Source: Holdemania massiliensis AP2
GTDB lineage: Bacteria; Bacillota_I; Bacilli_A; Erysipelotrichales; Erysipelotrichaceae
Length of the DNA: 64,000 bases
NCBI RefSeq assembly: GCF_000327285.1
Contig: NZ_HE998570.1
Span: 86,178 to 150,177 of the forward strand
Reading direction: 5' to 3'
The position numbers and the translations under genes are program-made. The notes under the pieces are model-generated. The model saw nothing but the letters and a program-made list of their open reading frames with translations. It ran no database searches and was not told where the DNA came from. Below, one piece after another: positions 35,067-43,942 of the stretch (position 1 is its first letter; every line of letters starts with the position of its first letter).

Positions 35067-35290
35067 CGTAAAGGTAGAGAAAAGAAGAGTAGCTTTGATA
35101 TTTTAGATTTAGAGAGCCTGGTCAGGTGAAAGCAGGACTGAAAATCAAAGCGAACATGGTCTTGGAACTGATTATCCGAACAGCGTAGGATAAGACGTGA
35201 CTTCGCGTTAAGAAGCAAGCGCATATCGAAATGATATGAAGTAAGGTGGTACCGCGCGAAATCAGCGTCCTTTCAGGGACGTTTTTTTAT
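35067..35290 (+). promoter_or_regulatory. Methionine T-box riboswitch of metG
   Basis: Stem I has AGUA followed by GCTTTGAT, and ATCAAAGC followed by GAAC and ATG: the specifier loop with AUG at 35156-35158 (Met). The T-box motif GGTGGTACCGCG lies at 35245-35256. The terminator is CGTCC/GGACG (35266-35270, 35277-35281) followed by eight T. The AUG specifier matches the downstream gene, so uncharged tRNA-Met should induce metG. Confidence 0.93.
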
Positions 35291-35310
35291 TATAAAAAGG
35301 AGGAATTTTT

Positions 35311-37239
35311 GTGAGCGAAAAATATTACATTACAACGGCCATCGCCTACACCTCAGGCAAGCCGCACATCGGCAATACCTATGAAATCGTGCTGGCCGAC
35401 AGCATTGCCCGCTATAAGAGAATGCTGGGATATGACGTATTCTTTCAGACTGGAACGGATGAACACGGACAGAAGATCGAGGACAAAGCCAAAGCTGCCG
35501 GAGTAGAGCCGCAGCAGTTTGTTGATCAGGTGGCCGGCCAGATTAAAGAAATCTGGGATCTGATGAATACATCTTATGATAAATTCATGCGGACAACCGA
35601 TCCGGAACATGAACGTCAGGTTCAGAAGATCTTTAAGAAGCTCTATGATCAGGGAGATATCTATAAGTCTGAATATGAAGGCTGGTATTGCAAACCATGC
35701 GAATCCTTCTTTACCGAAAGTCAGATTGTGGACGGAAAATGTCCGGATTGCGGCGCACCGGTCGAAAAAGCGAAGGAAGAAGCCTATTTCTTCCGGATGA
35801 GCAAGTATGCCGACCGGCTCTTAAAGCACATTGAGGAAAATCCGCAGTTCATTCAGCCGGAATCCCGTAAAAATGAGATGATCAACAACTTCATTAAACC
35901 GGGGCTGCAGGACCTGTGCGTATCCCGGACTTCATTTACCTGGGGTGTGCCTGTGGATTTTGATCCGAAGCATGTCGTGTATGTCTGGATTGACGCGCTG
36001 ACCAACTACATCACGGGTTTAGGCTTTGACTGCGACGGCAATCATGGAGAAAAGTTCAAGCGCTATTGGCCGGCCGACGTCCATCTGATCGGCAAGGATA
36101 TTCTGCGTTTCCATACGATCTACTGGCCGATTATGTTAATGGCGCTGGATCTGCCGCTGCCGAAGCAGGTATTCGGTCATCCATGGCTGCTGGTGGGAGA
36201 AGGCAAAATGTCCAAATCCAAGGGCAACGTCATCTATGCGGATGATTTAGTCCGCTACTTCGGCGTGGATGCGGTGCGGTACATTATGCTGCACGAAATG
36301 CCGTTTGCTCAGGATGGAACAGTGACTTATGAACTGATGATAGAACGGATTAATTCCGATTTAGCCAATATTCTCGGCAATCTGGTCAACCGCACGCTGT
36401 CGATGACCAACAAATACTTTGGGGGTTTGGTGCGTAAGACGCAGGTCAGCGATCCGATTGATGAGGAATTGATTGCCTTGGCGAAAGCGACGCCGGCCAA
36501 TGTTCAGAAAAAGATGGATGAGCTGCGGGTGGCGGATGCCCTGGATGAAATTTTTGCACTCTTGCGCCGAAGCAACAAATACATTGATGAAACGATGCCG
36601 TGGGCGCTGGGTAAGGATGAAACTAAAAAAGAACGCCTGGCTACCGTGCTGTATAATCTGCTGGAATGCATTCGGATTGCGGCAGTTCTGCTTGAAAGCT
36701 ATCTGCCTGAAACGTCAAAGGCGATTCTGGATCAGCTTCAGACCCAACAGCGCAGCTATGCTTCTGTGCTGACTTTCGGTCAGCTGGAAGACGGCATTCA
36801 TGTCACCTCGAAACCGCAGATACTGTTCGCGCGGATTGATGAAAAAGAAATGCTGGAAAAAATTGAAGCTGATCAGCCGAAGAAAGCAGCGGCCAAGCCG
36901 GCGGAACCAGCGAAGCCGCAGATCACAATTGACGATTTTGCGAAGATTGAAATGAAGGTGGGCCAGGTCTTGTCCTGCGAGAAGCATCCGAAAGCGGATA
37001 AGCTGCTGGTTTCTCAGATTGATATCGGTGAGGAAAAACCGCGGCAAATTGTCAGCGGCATTGCGGGCAGCTACAAGCCGGAACAGATGATCGGCAAGAA
37101 GGTTGTAGTGATTACCAATCTGGCGCCGGCGAAACTGCGCGGGGTTGAATCACAGGGTATGATTTTAGCCGGTATGGGTGAAGATCAGATCGAAGTGCTT
37201 TCCGTGGAAGCTTTACCGGTGGGCAGTATTGTTCGCTGA
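35311..37239 (+). CDS. metG: Methionyl-tRNA synthetase
   Basis: 642 residues. The start is GTG 35311 after AAGGAGG. Charges tRNA-Met. The class I signatures are KPHIGNTY (residues 17-24) and KMSKS (299-303). A zinc knuckle is present (CKPC and CPDC, about 130-150). A C-terminal tRNA-binding domain begins near residue 535 (DFAKIEMKVGQV) after an Ala/Lys/Pro linker. The T-box leader directly upstream has a matching Met specifier. In Bacillus metG follows the tmk-rsmI region; here about 27 kb of other genes lie between. A terminator follows. Confidence 0.97.
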   Translation: MSEKYYITTAIAYTSGKPHIGNTYEIVLADSIARYKRMLGYDVFFQTGTDEHGQKIEDKAKAAGVEPQQFVDQVAGQIKEIWDLMNTSYDKFMRTTDPEHERQVQKIFKKLYDQGDIYKSEYEGWYCKPCESFFTESQIVDGKCPDCGAPVEKAKEEAYFFRMSKYADRLLKHIEENPQFIQPESRKNEMINNFIKPGLQDLCVSRTSFTWGVPVDFDPKHVVYVWIDALTNYITGLGFDCDGNHGEKFKRYWPADVHLIGKDILRFHTIYWPIMLMALDLPLPKQVFGHPWLLVGEGKMSKSKGNVIYADDLVRYFGVDAVRYIMLHEMPFAQDGTVTYELMIERINSDLANILGNLVNRTLSMTNKYFGGLVRKTQVSDPIDEELIALAKATPANVQKKMDELRVADALDEIFALLRRSNKYIDETMPWALGKDETKKERLATVLYNLLECIRIAAVLLESYLPETSKAILDQLQTQQRSYASVLTFGQLEDGIHVTSKPQILFARIDEKEMLEKIEADQPKKAAAKPAEPAKPQITIDDFAKIEMKVGQVLSCEKHPKADKLLVSQIDIGEEKPRQIVSGIAGSYKPEQMIGKKVVVITNLAPAKLRGVESQGMILAGMGEDQIEVLSVEALPVGSIVR

Positions 37240-37258
37240 TCAAAACTGATGTTTGATG

Positions 37259-37305
37259 AACCGTAGGGTAACTTAAGCCAATTAAGAAAACCTTACGGTT
37301 TTTAT
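37259..37305 (+). terminator. Rho-independent terminator after metG
   Basis: AACCGTA (37259-37265) pairs with TACGGTT (37294-37300), with further pairing of TTAA elements inside, then TTTTT. Confidence 0.8.
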
Positions 37306-37375
37306 TCAGTTAGATACAAGCTCATGAAAATGCTGAAAGGTACGAAGCAGCCTCACGAAAGAGAAGGAGGAAACA

Positions 37376-38185
37376 ATGAAGAGTAGAATTAAGGAAACAG
37401 CCAACGCCATGAATGTCAGCAATGAACTGCTGCGGTATTACGAACGGCTGGGGTTGATTCATCCGCTGCGAAACGAAAGCGGATATCGCGAATACACGCA
37501 GCAGGATGTAGAGATTCTGACCGGAATTTTGCGGTATAAAAACATGGATATTCCACTGGAACAGATTAAGACGCTGATTTATGAAGGCTCTTTGGACACG
37601 TTGGAAGAAACGCTTTCGCAGAAAATAGAGGATTTCGAGTGGAACCTGAAAAAGCAGCAGGCGATCCTGCAAAGTATGATTGACTGCCGTCGGGAACTGA
37701 ACAACGTGAAAACAAGCCTTCATGAAATCGAACTGACAACCAGTCCGGCGATTGTTCGATTCTCACTGTTTTCCAAGACCCGTATCATGAGCGAAATTGC
37801 CGGCGAGAAAAACCGGCAGTTTACAAATCTGCTTCCGATATCCTTTATTTCCCCGGTCGTCCGCAAACAGGATTGGACGAATAAAAAAAGTCAAATTGAA
37901 TTTGGTTTTGGGATCGCGCTCAACGATTTTCAGGAATTTCAATTAACCTGGTTTGAGAACTATGAGAATCATCCCTCAAATCTGGCCTATTCGTTTCTGA
38001 TCGAAACCATTGGGGAGGACCGACTGAATCTGGCACATTTTCATTGGGTTTTGGAATATGTTTGCCAACAGGGTTATGAAGTGAATGGCGATTGTTGGGG
38101 TTACACGTTGGGAAACTGTGTGGGCAAGGATCAGGAACATCACCGCTTTCATCGTTTTTATCTTCCGGTCATTAAACGGGGTTGA
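37376..38185 (+). CDS. MerR family regulator with ligand-binding C-terminus
   Basis: 269 residues. The N-terminal MerR domain is complete: helix-turn-helix AMNVSNELLRYYERLGLIHP, wing GYREYTQQDVEIL, then a coiled-coil helix (about 75-115). The C-terminal domain (about 120-269) ends in HRFYLPVIK, like GyrI/BmrR-type drug- or small-molecule-binding domains. AAGGAGG precedes the start. Its stop codon lies inside the -35 of the next gene's promoter, which has a 19-base spacer with an inverted repeat. It almost certainly activates that flavin reductase gene, with the ligand presumably the reductase's substrate. Confidence 0.92.
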   Translation: MKSRIKETANAMNVSNELLRYYERLGLIHPLRNESGYREYTQQDVEILTGILRYKNMDIPLEQIKTLIYEGSLDTLEETLSQKIEDFEWNLKKQQAILQSMIDCRRELNNVKTSLHEIELTTSPAIVRFSLFSKTRIMSEIAGEKNRQFTNLLPISFISPVVRKQDWTNKKSQIEFGFGIALNDFQEFQLTWFENYENHPSNLAYSFLIETIGEDRLNLAHFHWVLEYVCQQGYEVNGDCWGYTLGNCVGKDQEHHRFHRFYLPVIKRG

Positions 38186-38212
38186 CCTTACAAACGTTGT
38201 AGGGGTTATGAT
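38182..38212 (+). promoter_or_regulatory. MerR-type promoter with 19-bp spacer and operator
   Basis: TTGACC (38182-38187), 19-base spacer (38188-38206), TATGAT (38207-38212). The inverted repeat CCTTACAA-ACG-TTGTAGGG (38186-38204, one mismatch) fills the spacer. The over-long spacer with a centred dyad is the classical layout for MerR activation by DNA distortion. Confidence 0.85.
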
Positions 38213-38238
38213 AGGAAAGTCACAAGGAGGAAATAAAT

Positions 38239-40149
38239 GTGAAGAAACTAGCGGTTTTGTTCTTGTCTGCGATGCTGCTTCTGGGGGGATGCACAACGCA
38301 GGAAAAGAAAACATCAGCGTTCAAAGCTGGAACGTACAGCGCAACGGCAGAGGGTCGAAATGGTGAATTGACGGTCGAAGTTGTTTTATCTGCGGATAAG
38401 ATTGAATCAGTCACGGTGACCTCGCATCAGGAAACAGAAGGCATTGCGGATCCAGCCATCGAAAAGATTCCCAGTGCGATTGTAGAAGCCCAGGGATTGG
38501 GAATTGACGCGGTTTCCGGCTGCACGATAACCAGTGAAGCGATTCTGGCGGCCGCCTCTTCAGCGCTGGCTTCCGCGGGCGCGGATGTGGAAGCACTCAA
38601 AGAAATTCATCTGAGTGCGGCAGCCGGTGAAGACACGGAGGAAACTGTCGATGTGGTCGTTGTCGGCGGCGGCGGAGCCGGGATTGCGGCAGCGAGCAGC
38701 GCGGCGGAACAGGGCGCCAGCGTCATTCTCGTTGAAAAAACATCGGCTTTGGGCGGCAATACGCTGGCCAGCGGCTTTGCGATGAATGCCGCGGACCCGG
38801 AATTGGAAAATCAGCTGGATGCGCTCAATGGTCAAGTTGAAACCTTGAAGGCTGTGCTTGATTATGATGAAAGTGAGTTCGGGGATTATGCAGACACATT
38901 GAAAACCTTGAAAACACAGATTAACGAATACCTTAAGGGCGATACAAGCAAAGAATTCGATTCGGTTGAATGGCATATCATTCAGACCTACCAAGCCGGA
39001 AAACGAGTCGACCTCAGCGGCGAGGAAATCAGCGGTGATTTTGATCTGGTTCGGATCTTATGTGAAAAATCATTGGAAACCTTCCATTGGCTGGGGGATA
39101 CAGTCGGCGTAGCTTTGAGTGACGAATTATCCAGTCCGGTCGGATCTCTGTGGTTAAGAGGTCATAATTTTGAAAGTAAGGAAGGCGTCTTCGCTTCGGC
39201 GCAGCAGTATATCGAAGCGCATAACGGAAAGATTTATTTAGCTACCCGGGCTACCGATCTGATTCTGGACGGGGATGCGGTCACGGGAGTGATCTGCCGC
39301 AAAGAAGATGGATCCACCTTAACGATTCATGCGAAAAATGTCATTCTGGCAACCGGCGGCTTTGGCGCCAATGGGGAAATGGTAAAAGAGTACAATACCT
39401 ACTGGCCAGCGATTCCAGAAGGCATTAAAACCACCAATGTTGCCGGGGCAACCGGCGATGGAATTGAACTGGGCCTGCAGGCAAAAGCTTCGCTGACAGG
39501 CATGGGCATGGTTCAGCTGATGCCGACAGCCAGCGCCGTGACCGGTCAGCTTGCGGACGGTCTGTTGGTGCCGAGCCAGTATTACATGTTTGTCAATCAG
39601 GAAGGGAATCGCTTTGTCAACGAATATGCGGAACGGGATGTCTTAGCCAGTGCGGCTTTAAGTCAGACCGACGGCGTTTTCTACCACATTGCCGATCAGA
39701 ATATGATCCCAACGCTGCAGAACAAAGCAACGCAGGAACAGGTCGACGCGATGGTGGAAAAGGGAATTCTGTATAAGGCAGAGAGTCTGGAAGCCCTGGC
39801 TGAACAAATCGGATGTCCGAGCGAGAATCTGATGGCTTCGGTTGAAAAATACAATTCGTATGTCGACGCGGGAAACGATCCGGATTTTGGAAAGAATGTT
39901 TTCGGCAGTAAAATTGAGACCGCCCCTTACTATGCGGTTATCGAAAAACCGAGCGTTCATCATACGATGGGCGGACTGACGATCAATACGGAAGCTCAGG
40001 TTTTAAATGAAGCTGGCGAAGCGATTCAAGGTTTATATGCCGCAGGGGAAGTGACCGGCGGTATTCATGGCGGCAACCGTGTCGGCGGCAATGCCATCGC
40101 GGACATTATGGTTTTCGGAAGAATTGCCGGAGCCAACGCCGCGAAATAA
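38239..40149 (+). CDS. Exported FMN- and FAD-containing reductase lipoprotein
   Basis: 636 residues from GTG 38239, eight bases after AAGGAGG; an ATG two bases earlier is followed by a stop. Lipobox LGGC (Cys18). The N-terminal FMN domain (about 25-115) has DAVSGCTITS, where Cys replaces the usual Ala of the ApbE target SGAT; Thr96 should be flavinylated. The FAD domain starts at VVVGGGGAGIAAA (about 139). Active-site features are canonical: NEYAERDVLAS, VHHTMGG and GGNRVGGN before DIMVFGRIAG. It follows its MerR regulator. It is the closest relative in the window to the first reductase at 219. Confidence 0.9.
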   Translation: MKKLAVLFLSAMLLLGGCTTQEKKTSAFKAGTYSATAEGRNGELTVEVVLSADKIESVTVTSHQETEGIADPAIEKIPSAIVEAQGLGIDAVSGCTITSEAILAAASSALASAGADVEALKEIHLSAAAGEDTEETVDVVVVGGGGAGIAAASSAAEQGASVILVEKTSALGGNTLASGFAMNAADPELENQLDALNGQVETLKAVLDYDESEFGDYADTLKTLKTQINEYLKGDTSKEFDSVEWHIIQTYQAGKRVDLSGEEISGDFDLVRILCEKSLETFHWLGDTVGVALSDELSSPVGSLWLRGHNFESKEGVFASAQQYIEAHNGKIYLATRATDLILDGDAVTGVICRKEDGSTLTIHAKNVILATGGFGANGEMVKEYNTYWPAIPEGIKTTNVAGATGDGIELGLQAKASLTGMGMVQLMPTASAVTGQLADGLLVPSQYYMFVNQEGNRFVNEYAERDVLASAALSQTDGVFYHIADQNMIPTLQNKATQEQVDAMVEKGILYKAESLEALAEQIGCPSENLMASVEKYNSYVDAGNDPDFGKNVFGSKIETAPYYAVIEKPSVHHTMGGLTINTEAQVLNEAGEAIQGLYAAGEVTGGIHGGNRVGGNAIADIMVFGRIAGANAAK

Positions 40150-40206
40150 AGGCAGGCAGCAGCTGGAAAACTAGGCCTGAACAAACATAGGTTATTCGAA
40201 TAGATC

Positions 40207-40262
40207 AAACCGCAGTGAGAAGGAACATCTTGGGTGTTTCCTGAACGTTGCGGTTTTTTCTT
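40207..40262 (+). terminator. Rho-independent terminator
   Basis: AAACCGCA (40207-40214) pairs with TGCGGTTT (40249-40256), with an inner GGAAC/GTTTCC helix, then TTTTC. It ends the flavin reductase transcript. Confidence 0.78.
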
Positions 40263-40305
40263 TTAGAAGCATAGCTAAAAAACAAAGTCTTCTCAAACGC
40301 AAATG

Positions 40306-40343
40306 AAAAAACGGATGCTTTGCTTTCGAGCGCGAACATCCGT
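40306..40343 (-). terminator. Terminator of S10 peptidase gene
   Basis: On the minus strand, ACGGATG (40337-40343 complement) pairs with CATCCGT (40311-40317 complement) and is followed by TTTTTC. Confidence 0.75.
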
Positions 40344-40357
40344 CTTGATGCTTGACT

Positions 40358-41770
40358 TTATTTTTCGATGGCCTGTGTGAAGAAGCGGCGCATATCTGCA
40401 GCTAATAATTTCGCACTTTCCTCACCCAGATAAGCCATGTGTCCGGAAGGATATTCTCCAACCAGAACCCGGCTTGGATCTAAATGCGAATGCGTAGCCA
40501 GATAGCGGGCATTGCCGGCTGTAGTGCACAGATCATACAGACCGCTGGCAAAGAAGACACGCAGCTTGGGATTCCGCCGCATCGCTCCGGCTAAAGCTTG
40601 GGCCGGGGAGGTCTTTGGCTTGCGCTGCCATGTTTCGTTGACGTCAAAGACCAGACCCTTGCTGCTGCGGTTGAACGTAATGTTCAGTTCCTTGCAGATT
40701 AAGGCAAAGGCGGTCTGGAAGGCCGGGGTGTATTGTCCCATGGCTGGATCATCGGCGATGACGTTGGCGTCCTGGATGGCCGGATCATCATTCCAGGTAT
40801 AGCGGCCGTCATAGAAGCCGACAGCCAGGCCCTGATCTTTTAAAAGCAGGTGAGCGAATTCCTTCTGCATGTCAATCCGCAGATGGTGACGAATCCAGAA
40901 TGCTTTCTCGATGCCGGTAAAATGTTCCAGCTTTTCGGCAATGGCTTCCTGCTGCTCTTGCGGCAAGGCGTCGCCCTGGAATAATGCGCTGAGATATTCG
41001 GTTTGGGCAAATTGCGAAGCCGCTTCGATGAACTCGCCGCGGGAAGGCTTGCCCTGGGGATGATGATAATGATGAGTGGCTGCCATCGTGATCAGATTGA
41101 CGGCAGAAGGTTCTGCCGGATTGGCTTCAAAGAAAGTGCTGCCTAAAAGCATGATGCCGCTGACCGACAGACCCAGGGTATCTGGTTTTACGGGTCCGGC
41201 TCCTAGCAATTCAGCCGCCAACAAAGCCGAGCGTCCGGTGCCGTAGCTTTCACCGGCTAACAGAATTGGGCTGTTGCGGCGGTTGTAGCGTGTCAGCCAT
41301 TGTTCGATGAACAGGGCCATAGCCTTCACGTCGCCGTCCGCGTCATAGAATTCAGCGCGGGCTTTTTCCTGAATCAGCCGGCCGAAACCAGTCCCGACCG
41401 GATCGACCAGAACCAGATCGCACAGATCGAGCAGGCAGTGCGGATTGTCTTCCAGCTCAAACGGCGGAACGGTCGGCAGATGCAGCTCATCTTCCAGCTT
41501 GATTCGCCGCGGTCCGAATAAACCGGCATGCACCCATAGGCTGGAACAGCCCGGCCCGCCGTTGTAGGCAAACAGAACCGGTCGGGTTGACGGATCTTCA
41601 ATATCGCTGCGAAAATAAGCATAGGAAAAAAGGGTTGCGGTCGGCTGACCTTCTTCATCAACAAAGAAATTATCTTCGCTGACGGTGCGGTAAGGAATCG
41701 TCTGGCCCTTTAGGACAATTGATCCCTGTGATTCAAATCTGGATTTTTCAAGACATTCTTCAATTCTCAT
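40358..41770 (-). CDS. Peptidase S10 (serine carboxypeptidase-like)
   Basis: 470 residues. Probable serine carboxypeptidase. Signatures are NGGPGCSSLW (oxyanion region, 70-79), GESYGTGR with nucleophile Ser175, and GHMAYLG with the catalytic His near the C-terminus. No signal peptide or membrane anchor is visible, so it appears cytoplasmic, unlike the secreted eukaryotic enzymes. It stands alone between two flavin reductase clusters. Bacterial S10 proteins are little studied; a role in peptide turnover is an inference. Confidence 0.88.
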   Translation of the reverse strand: MRIEECLEKSRFESQGSIVLKGQTIPYRTVSEDNFFVDEEGQPTATLFSYAYFRSDIEDPSTRPVLFAYNGGPGCSSLWVHAGLFGPRRIKLEDELHLPTVPPFELEDNPHCLLDLCDLVLVDPVGTGFGRLIQEKARAEFYDADGDVKAMALFIEQWLTRYNRRNSPILLAGESYGTGRSALLAAELLGAGPVKPDTLGLSVSGIMLLGSTFFEANPAEPSAVNLITMAATHHYHHPQGKPSRGEFIEAASQFAQTEYLSALFQGDALPQEQQEAIAEKLEHFTGIEKAFWIRHHLRIDMQKEFAHLLLKDQGLAVGFYDGRYTWNDDPAIQDANVIADDPAMGQYTPAFQTAFALICKELNITFNRSSKGLVFDVNETWQRKPKTSPAQALAGAMRRNPKLRVFFASGLYDLCTTAGNARYLATHSHLDPSRVLVGEYPSGHMAYLGEESAKLLAADMRRFFTQAIEK

Positions 41771-41911
41771 GGTATTCCCCCACTTTCAGATTCTTTATTT
41801 TTTTAGTATAACCTCAAAGGAGAGGAATGACAAGCTTGAGGGAACATCCATTCCTTTTCATTTGCCGCGAAAACAAATATAAAAGGGAATAACCCTGCAT
41901 GTCTTTTTCCT

Positions 41912-43273
41912 TTAAAATGTTGTCATATTCCCTTCGGCGAGGTCTTTTGCTACAAATGGGAAGAAATAGAACGGAACAGTCAGCAGCTTTTGTTCAAAAT
42001 TGTAGCCGAAGTTGTTTCTAGATGCCTTAATGGCATATTCAAACTTATTATGATTAGAGAATTTCTCAAGGGAATTCAGTGTTCCTTTCCCTTTTTTTAC
42101 ATCGATGGGGTATAGTTTATTATCACTCTCGACGATAAATTCAAGCTCCGCGGTGGATTTGCCTTTCCAATAGAAAAGATTGTTCCCCTTTGCAGTCAAC
42201 TCGTTTGCGATAAAGTTTTCAAAGAATATGCCCGATAGAGTGTTTTCTCTCTCGTTTGACACAAAGGATACCGAATTGATGCCGCTTTGATAAGAGAACA
42301 TACCCATATCGCAAAGAAACAATCGGAAATAACTATCTTCATCTGCAACAAGCGGCATTGTAATGTGTTCTTTAAGTTGATAGGACTGAATTACAATGTG
42401 AGCCAACGTGAGCCACTGGATGGAAGTTGCAAAATCTCTTGTTTTTGCTTTGGCTTCTACGAGGCTCGGAGAGAAGTTTTTATTTTCCTTGTTAAGTTCT
42501 TTGTAGATGTTGGAAAACAAAGCTCTTGAGCGAACGATCGCTTCCTGACTTGCTTGATAAAGCTCCATATCGACAAGATAGTTGTCATAAAGCTCTTTCA
42601 ATATCTCACGGGAAGCAAGCAGATCACCATCCTCAATATAACTGTCCACAGCTTCAGGCATACCCCCAACGAGCAAGTATCTGTAAACCTGTTCCATCGC
42701 AAGCTCGTGAATCGCTGCTTCAAGTGGCTTTTTGGCTTTGTATGCTTTTTGAATTGTATCGTACATTATTCGATTTTTGTTCATCAAAAATTCGTCAAAG
42801 GAAAGCGGATAAATCGTGATTTGATTGATCTTTCCAACCGGAAAGAGAAACTTCTCATGACTACCACCCCGTTTATGAGTTGTTCTCTGAATTTTGATTC
42901 GTATCATTGAACCGGTTGCGATGACAGGAATGTTTCTGAAATCTTGGCAAAAATATTTTAATGCCGATATGATGTTGGGGCATTCCTGTATCTCATCAAA
43001 GATAAGCAGGGTGTTCTCATCGATATGTCTGCCCTTAAGCAAAGAGAGGTATTCTATGATTTTCTCAGCGTTTGCGGTTTTTTGACAAAACTCGTTTACA
43101 TTATCATCAATTTTAAAATCAATGTAAATATAGTTATCCTTATAATATTTTTCAGCAAAAAGGTCTTTGACAAGATAGGTTTTCCCTACCTGACGGGCAC
43201 CCCAAACAATGAGAGGTTTTCGCTTTTTATTTTGAGTCCAAGCTATCAAATTTTGCATCGCAAGTCGTTCCAT
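41912..43273 (-). CDS. AAA-type ATPase, DUF4143 family
   Basis: 453 residues from ATG 43273 with AGTAGGAT upstream; an in-frame TTG at 43279 is less likely. Walker A is GARQVGKTYL, Walker B is LLIFDEIQECP. The C-terminal DUF4143 domain has a nuclease-like segment, AELEFIVESDNKLYPIDVKKGKG. It is homologous to the ATPase at 9669 but clearly divergent. Its base composition is AT-rich compared with the neighbouring housekeeping genes, as is the following 1.3 kb, which suggests transfer. No partner gene is adjacent. Confidence 0.85.
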   Translation of the reverse strand: MERLAMQNLIAWTQNKKRKPLIVWGARQVGKTYLVKDLFAEKYYKDNYIYIDFKIDDNVNEFCQKTANAEKIIEYLSLLKGRHIDENTLLIFDEIQECPNIISALKYFCQDFRNIPVIATGSMIRIKIQRTTHKRGGSHEKFLFPVGKINQITIYPLSFDEFLMNKNRIMYDTIQKAYKAKKPLEAAIHELAMEQVYRYLLVGGMPEAVDSYIEDGDLLASREILKELYDNYLVDMELYQASQEAIVRSRALFSNIYKELNKENKNFSPSLVEAKAKTRDFATSIQWLTLAHIVIQSYQLKEHITMPLVADEDSYFRLFLCDMGMFSYQSGINSVSFVSNERENTLSGIFFENFIANELTAKGNNLFYWKGKSTAELEFIVESDNKLYPIDVKKGKGTLNSLEKFSNHNKFEYAIKASRNNFGYNFEQKLLTVPFYFFPFVAKDLAEGNMTTF

Positions 43274-43942
43274 AAACAATCCTACTAACTGTTTGTTAAA
43301 ATGATTGTATCATATCTTGTACCATTTAGCATGTTATTTAGATAATTGTTTGCACTAAATGATGTGCTTTACAAATCGTTATTTGCACCTTTTAAGTTTT
43401 TTTGCAGAAAATTGACAGTGCAGTAAAGAAAAAGTGATAATCGTCTTCCTTTTTATTTTAGAGTGGCTTCTATAAATCTTCGGCACGCTGCGAACCATCA
43501 CTGACAATGATAAGAGCGTATTGTTAACTACTTACCACCTAAAGAAAGTGGGCGTGTAACTTAACGGCTTACGCCTCCAACTGTTAAATCCCATAAGATA
43601 TTATTATCTAAAGCAGCGTTACATCAAAGGGGGATTGGCAACACCCTTTACAGTAAAGATTTACTCTATTGTAACTATACGGAGTTCTTGACTATCTGTG
43701 AGATAGTTTATTCCTCCACGATCTAGTTTCATTGCTCCAATACGATCGCTTTTCTTAATCCTATTATAGGAAACCTCTTCTCAAGGCCATTGGGTGAAAT
43801 CATAGGAGTTATTAATTAATCTCAACACTTATCTTAAAAAAGAACGAATATCTTTGAACAAGAAATCTAAATTGAGTAATAGGGGATGATTATTTATAAA
43901 AACCAATAATCAGCTTTGCAGCAATACGTTAATCAAGCTGGT
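43274..43942. other. AT-rich, hairpin-dense intergenic island
   Basis: 669 bases without a full gene. Several perfect or near-perfect hairpins cluster between 43535 and 43707: CCAC/GTGG (43535, 43548), GGCGT/ACGCC (43551, 43571), AAAGGG/CCCTTT (43626, 43644), GTAAA/TTTAC (43653, 43660) and ACTATCT/AGATAGT (43691, 43701). A 39-codon minus-strand fragment overlaps the right part. The composition and layout look like the degraded end of a mobile element or a structured RNA. Confidence 0.5.
43661..43780 (-). pseudogene. Possible C-terminal fragment of a lost gene
   Basis: A minus-strand frame of 39 codons with no start codon of its own ends in a stop at 43661. The product includes YNRIKKSDRIGAMKLDRGG and ends INYLTDSQELRIVTIE, a protein-like composition. 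I cannot identify the family. A tail of a transposase is one possibility, given the hairpins just beyond its stop. Further upstream the frame is closed by a stop at 43781. Confidence 0.3.
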
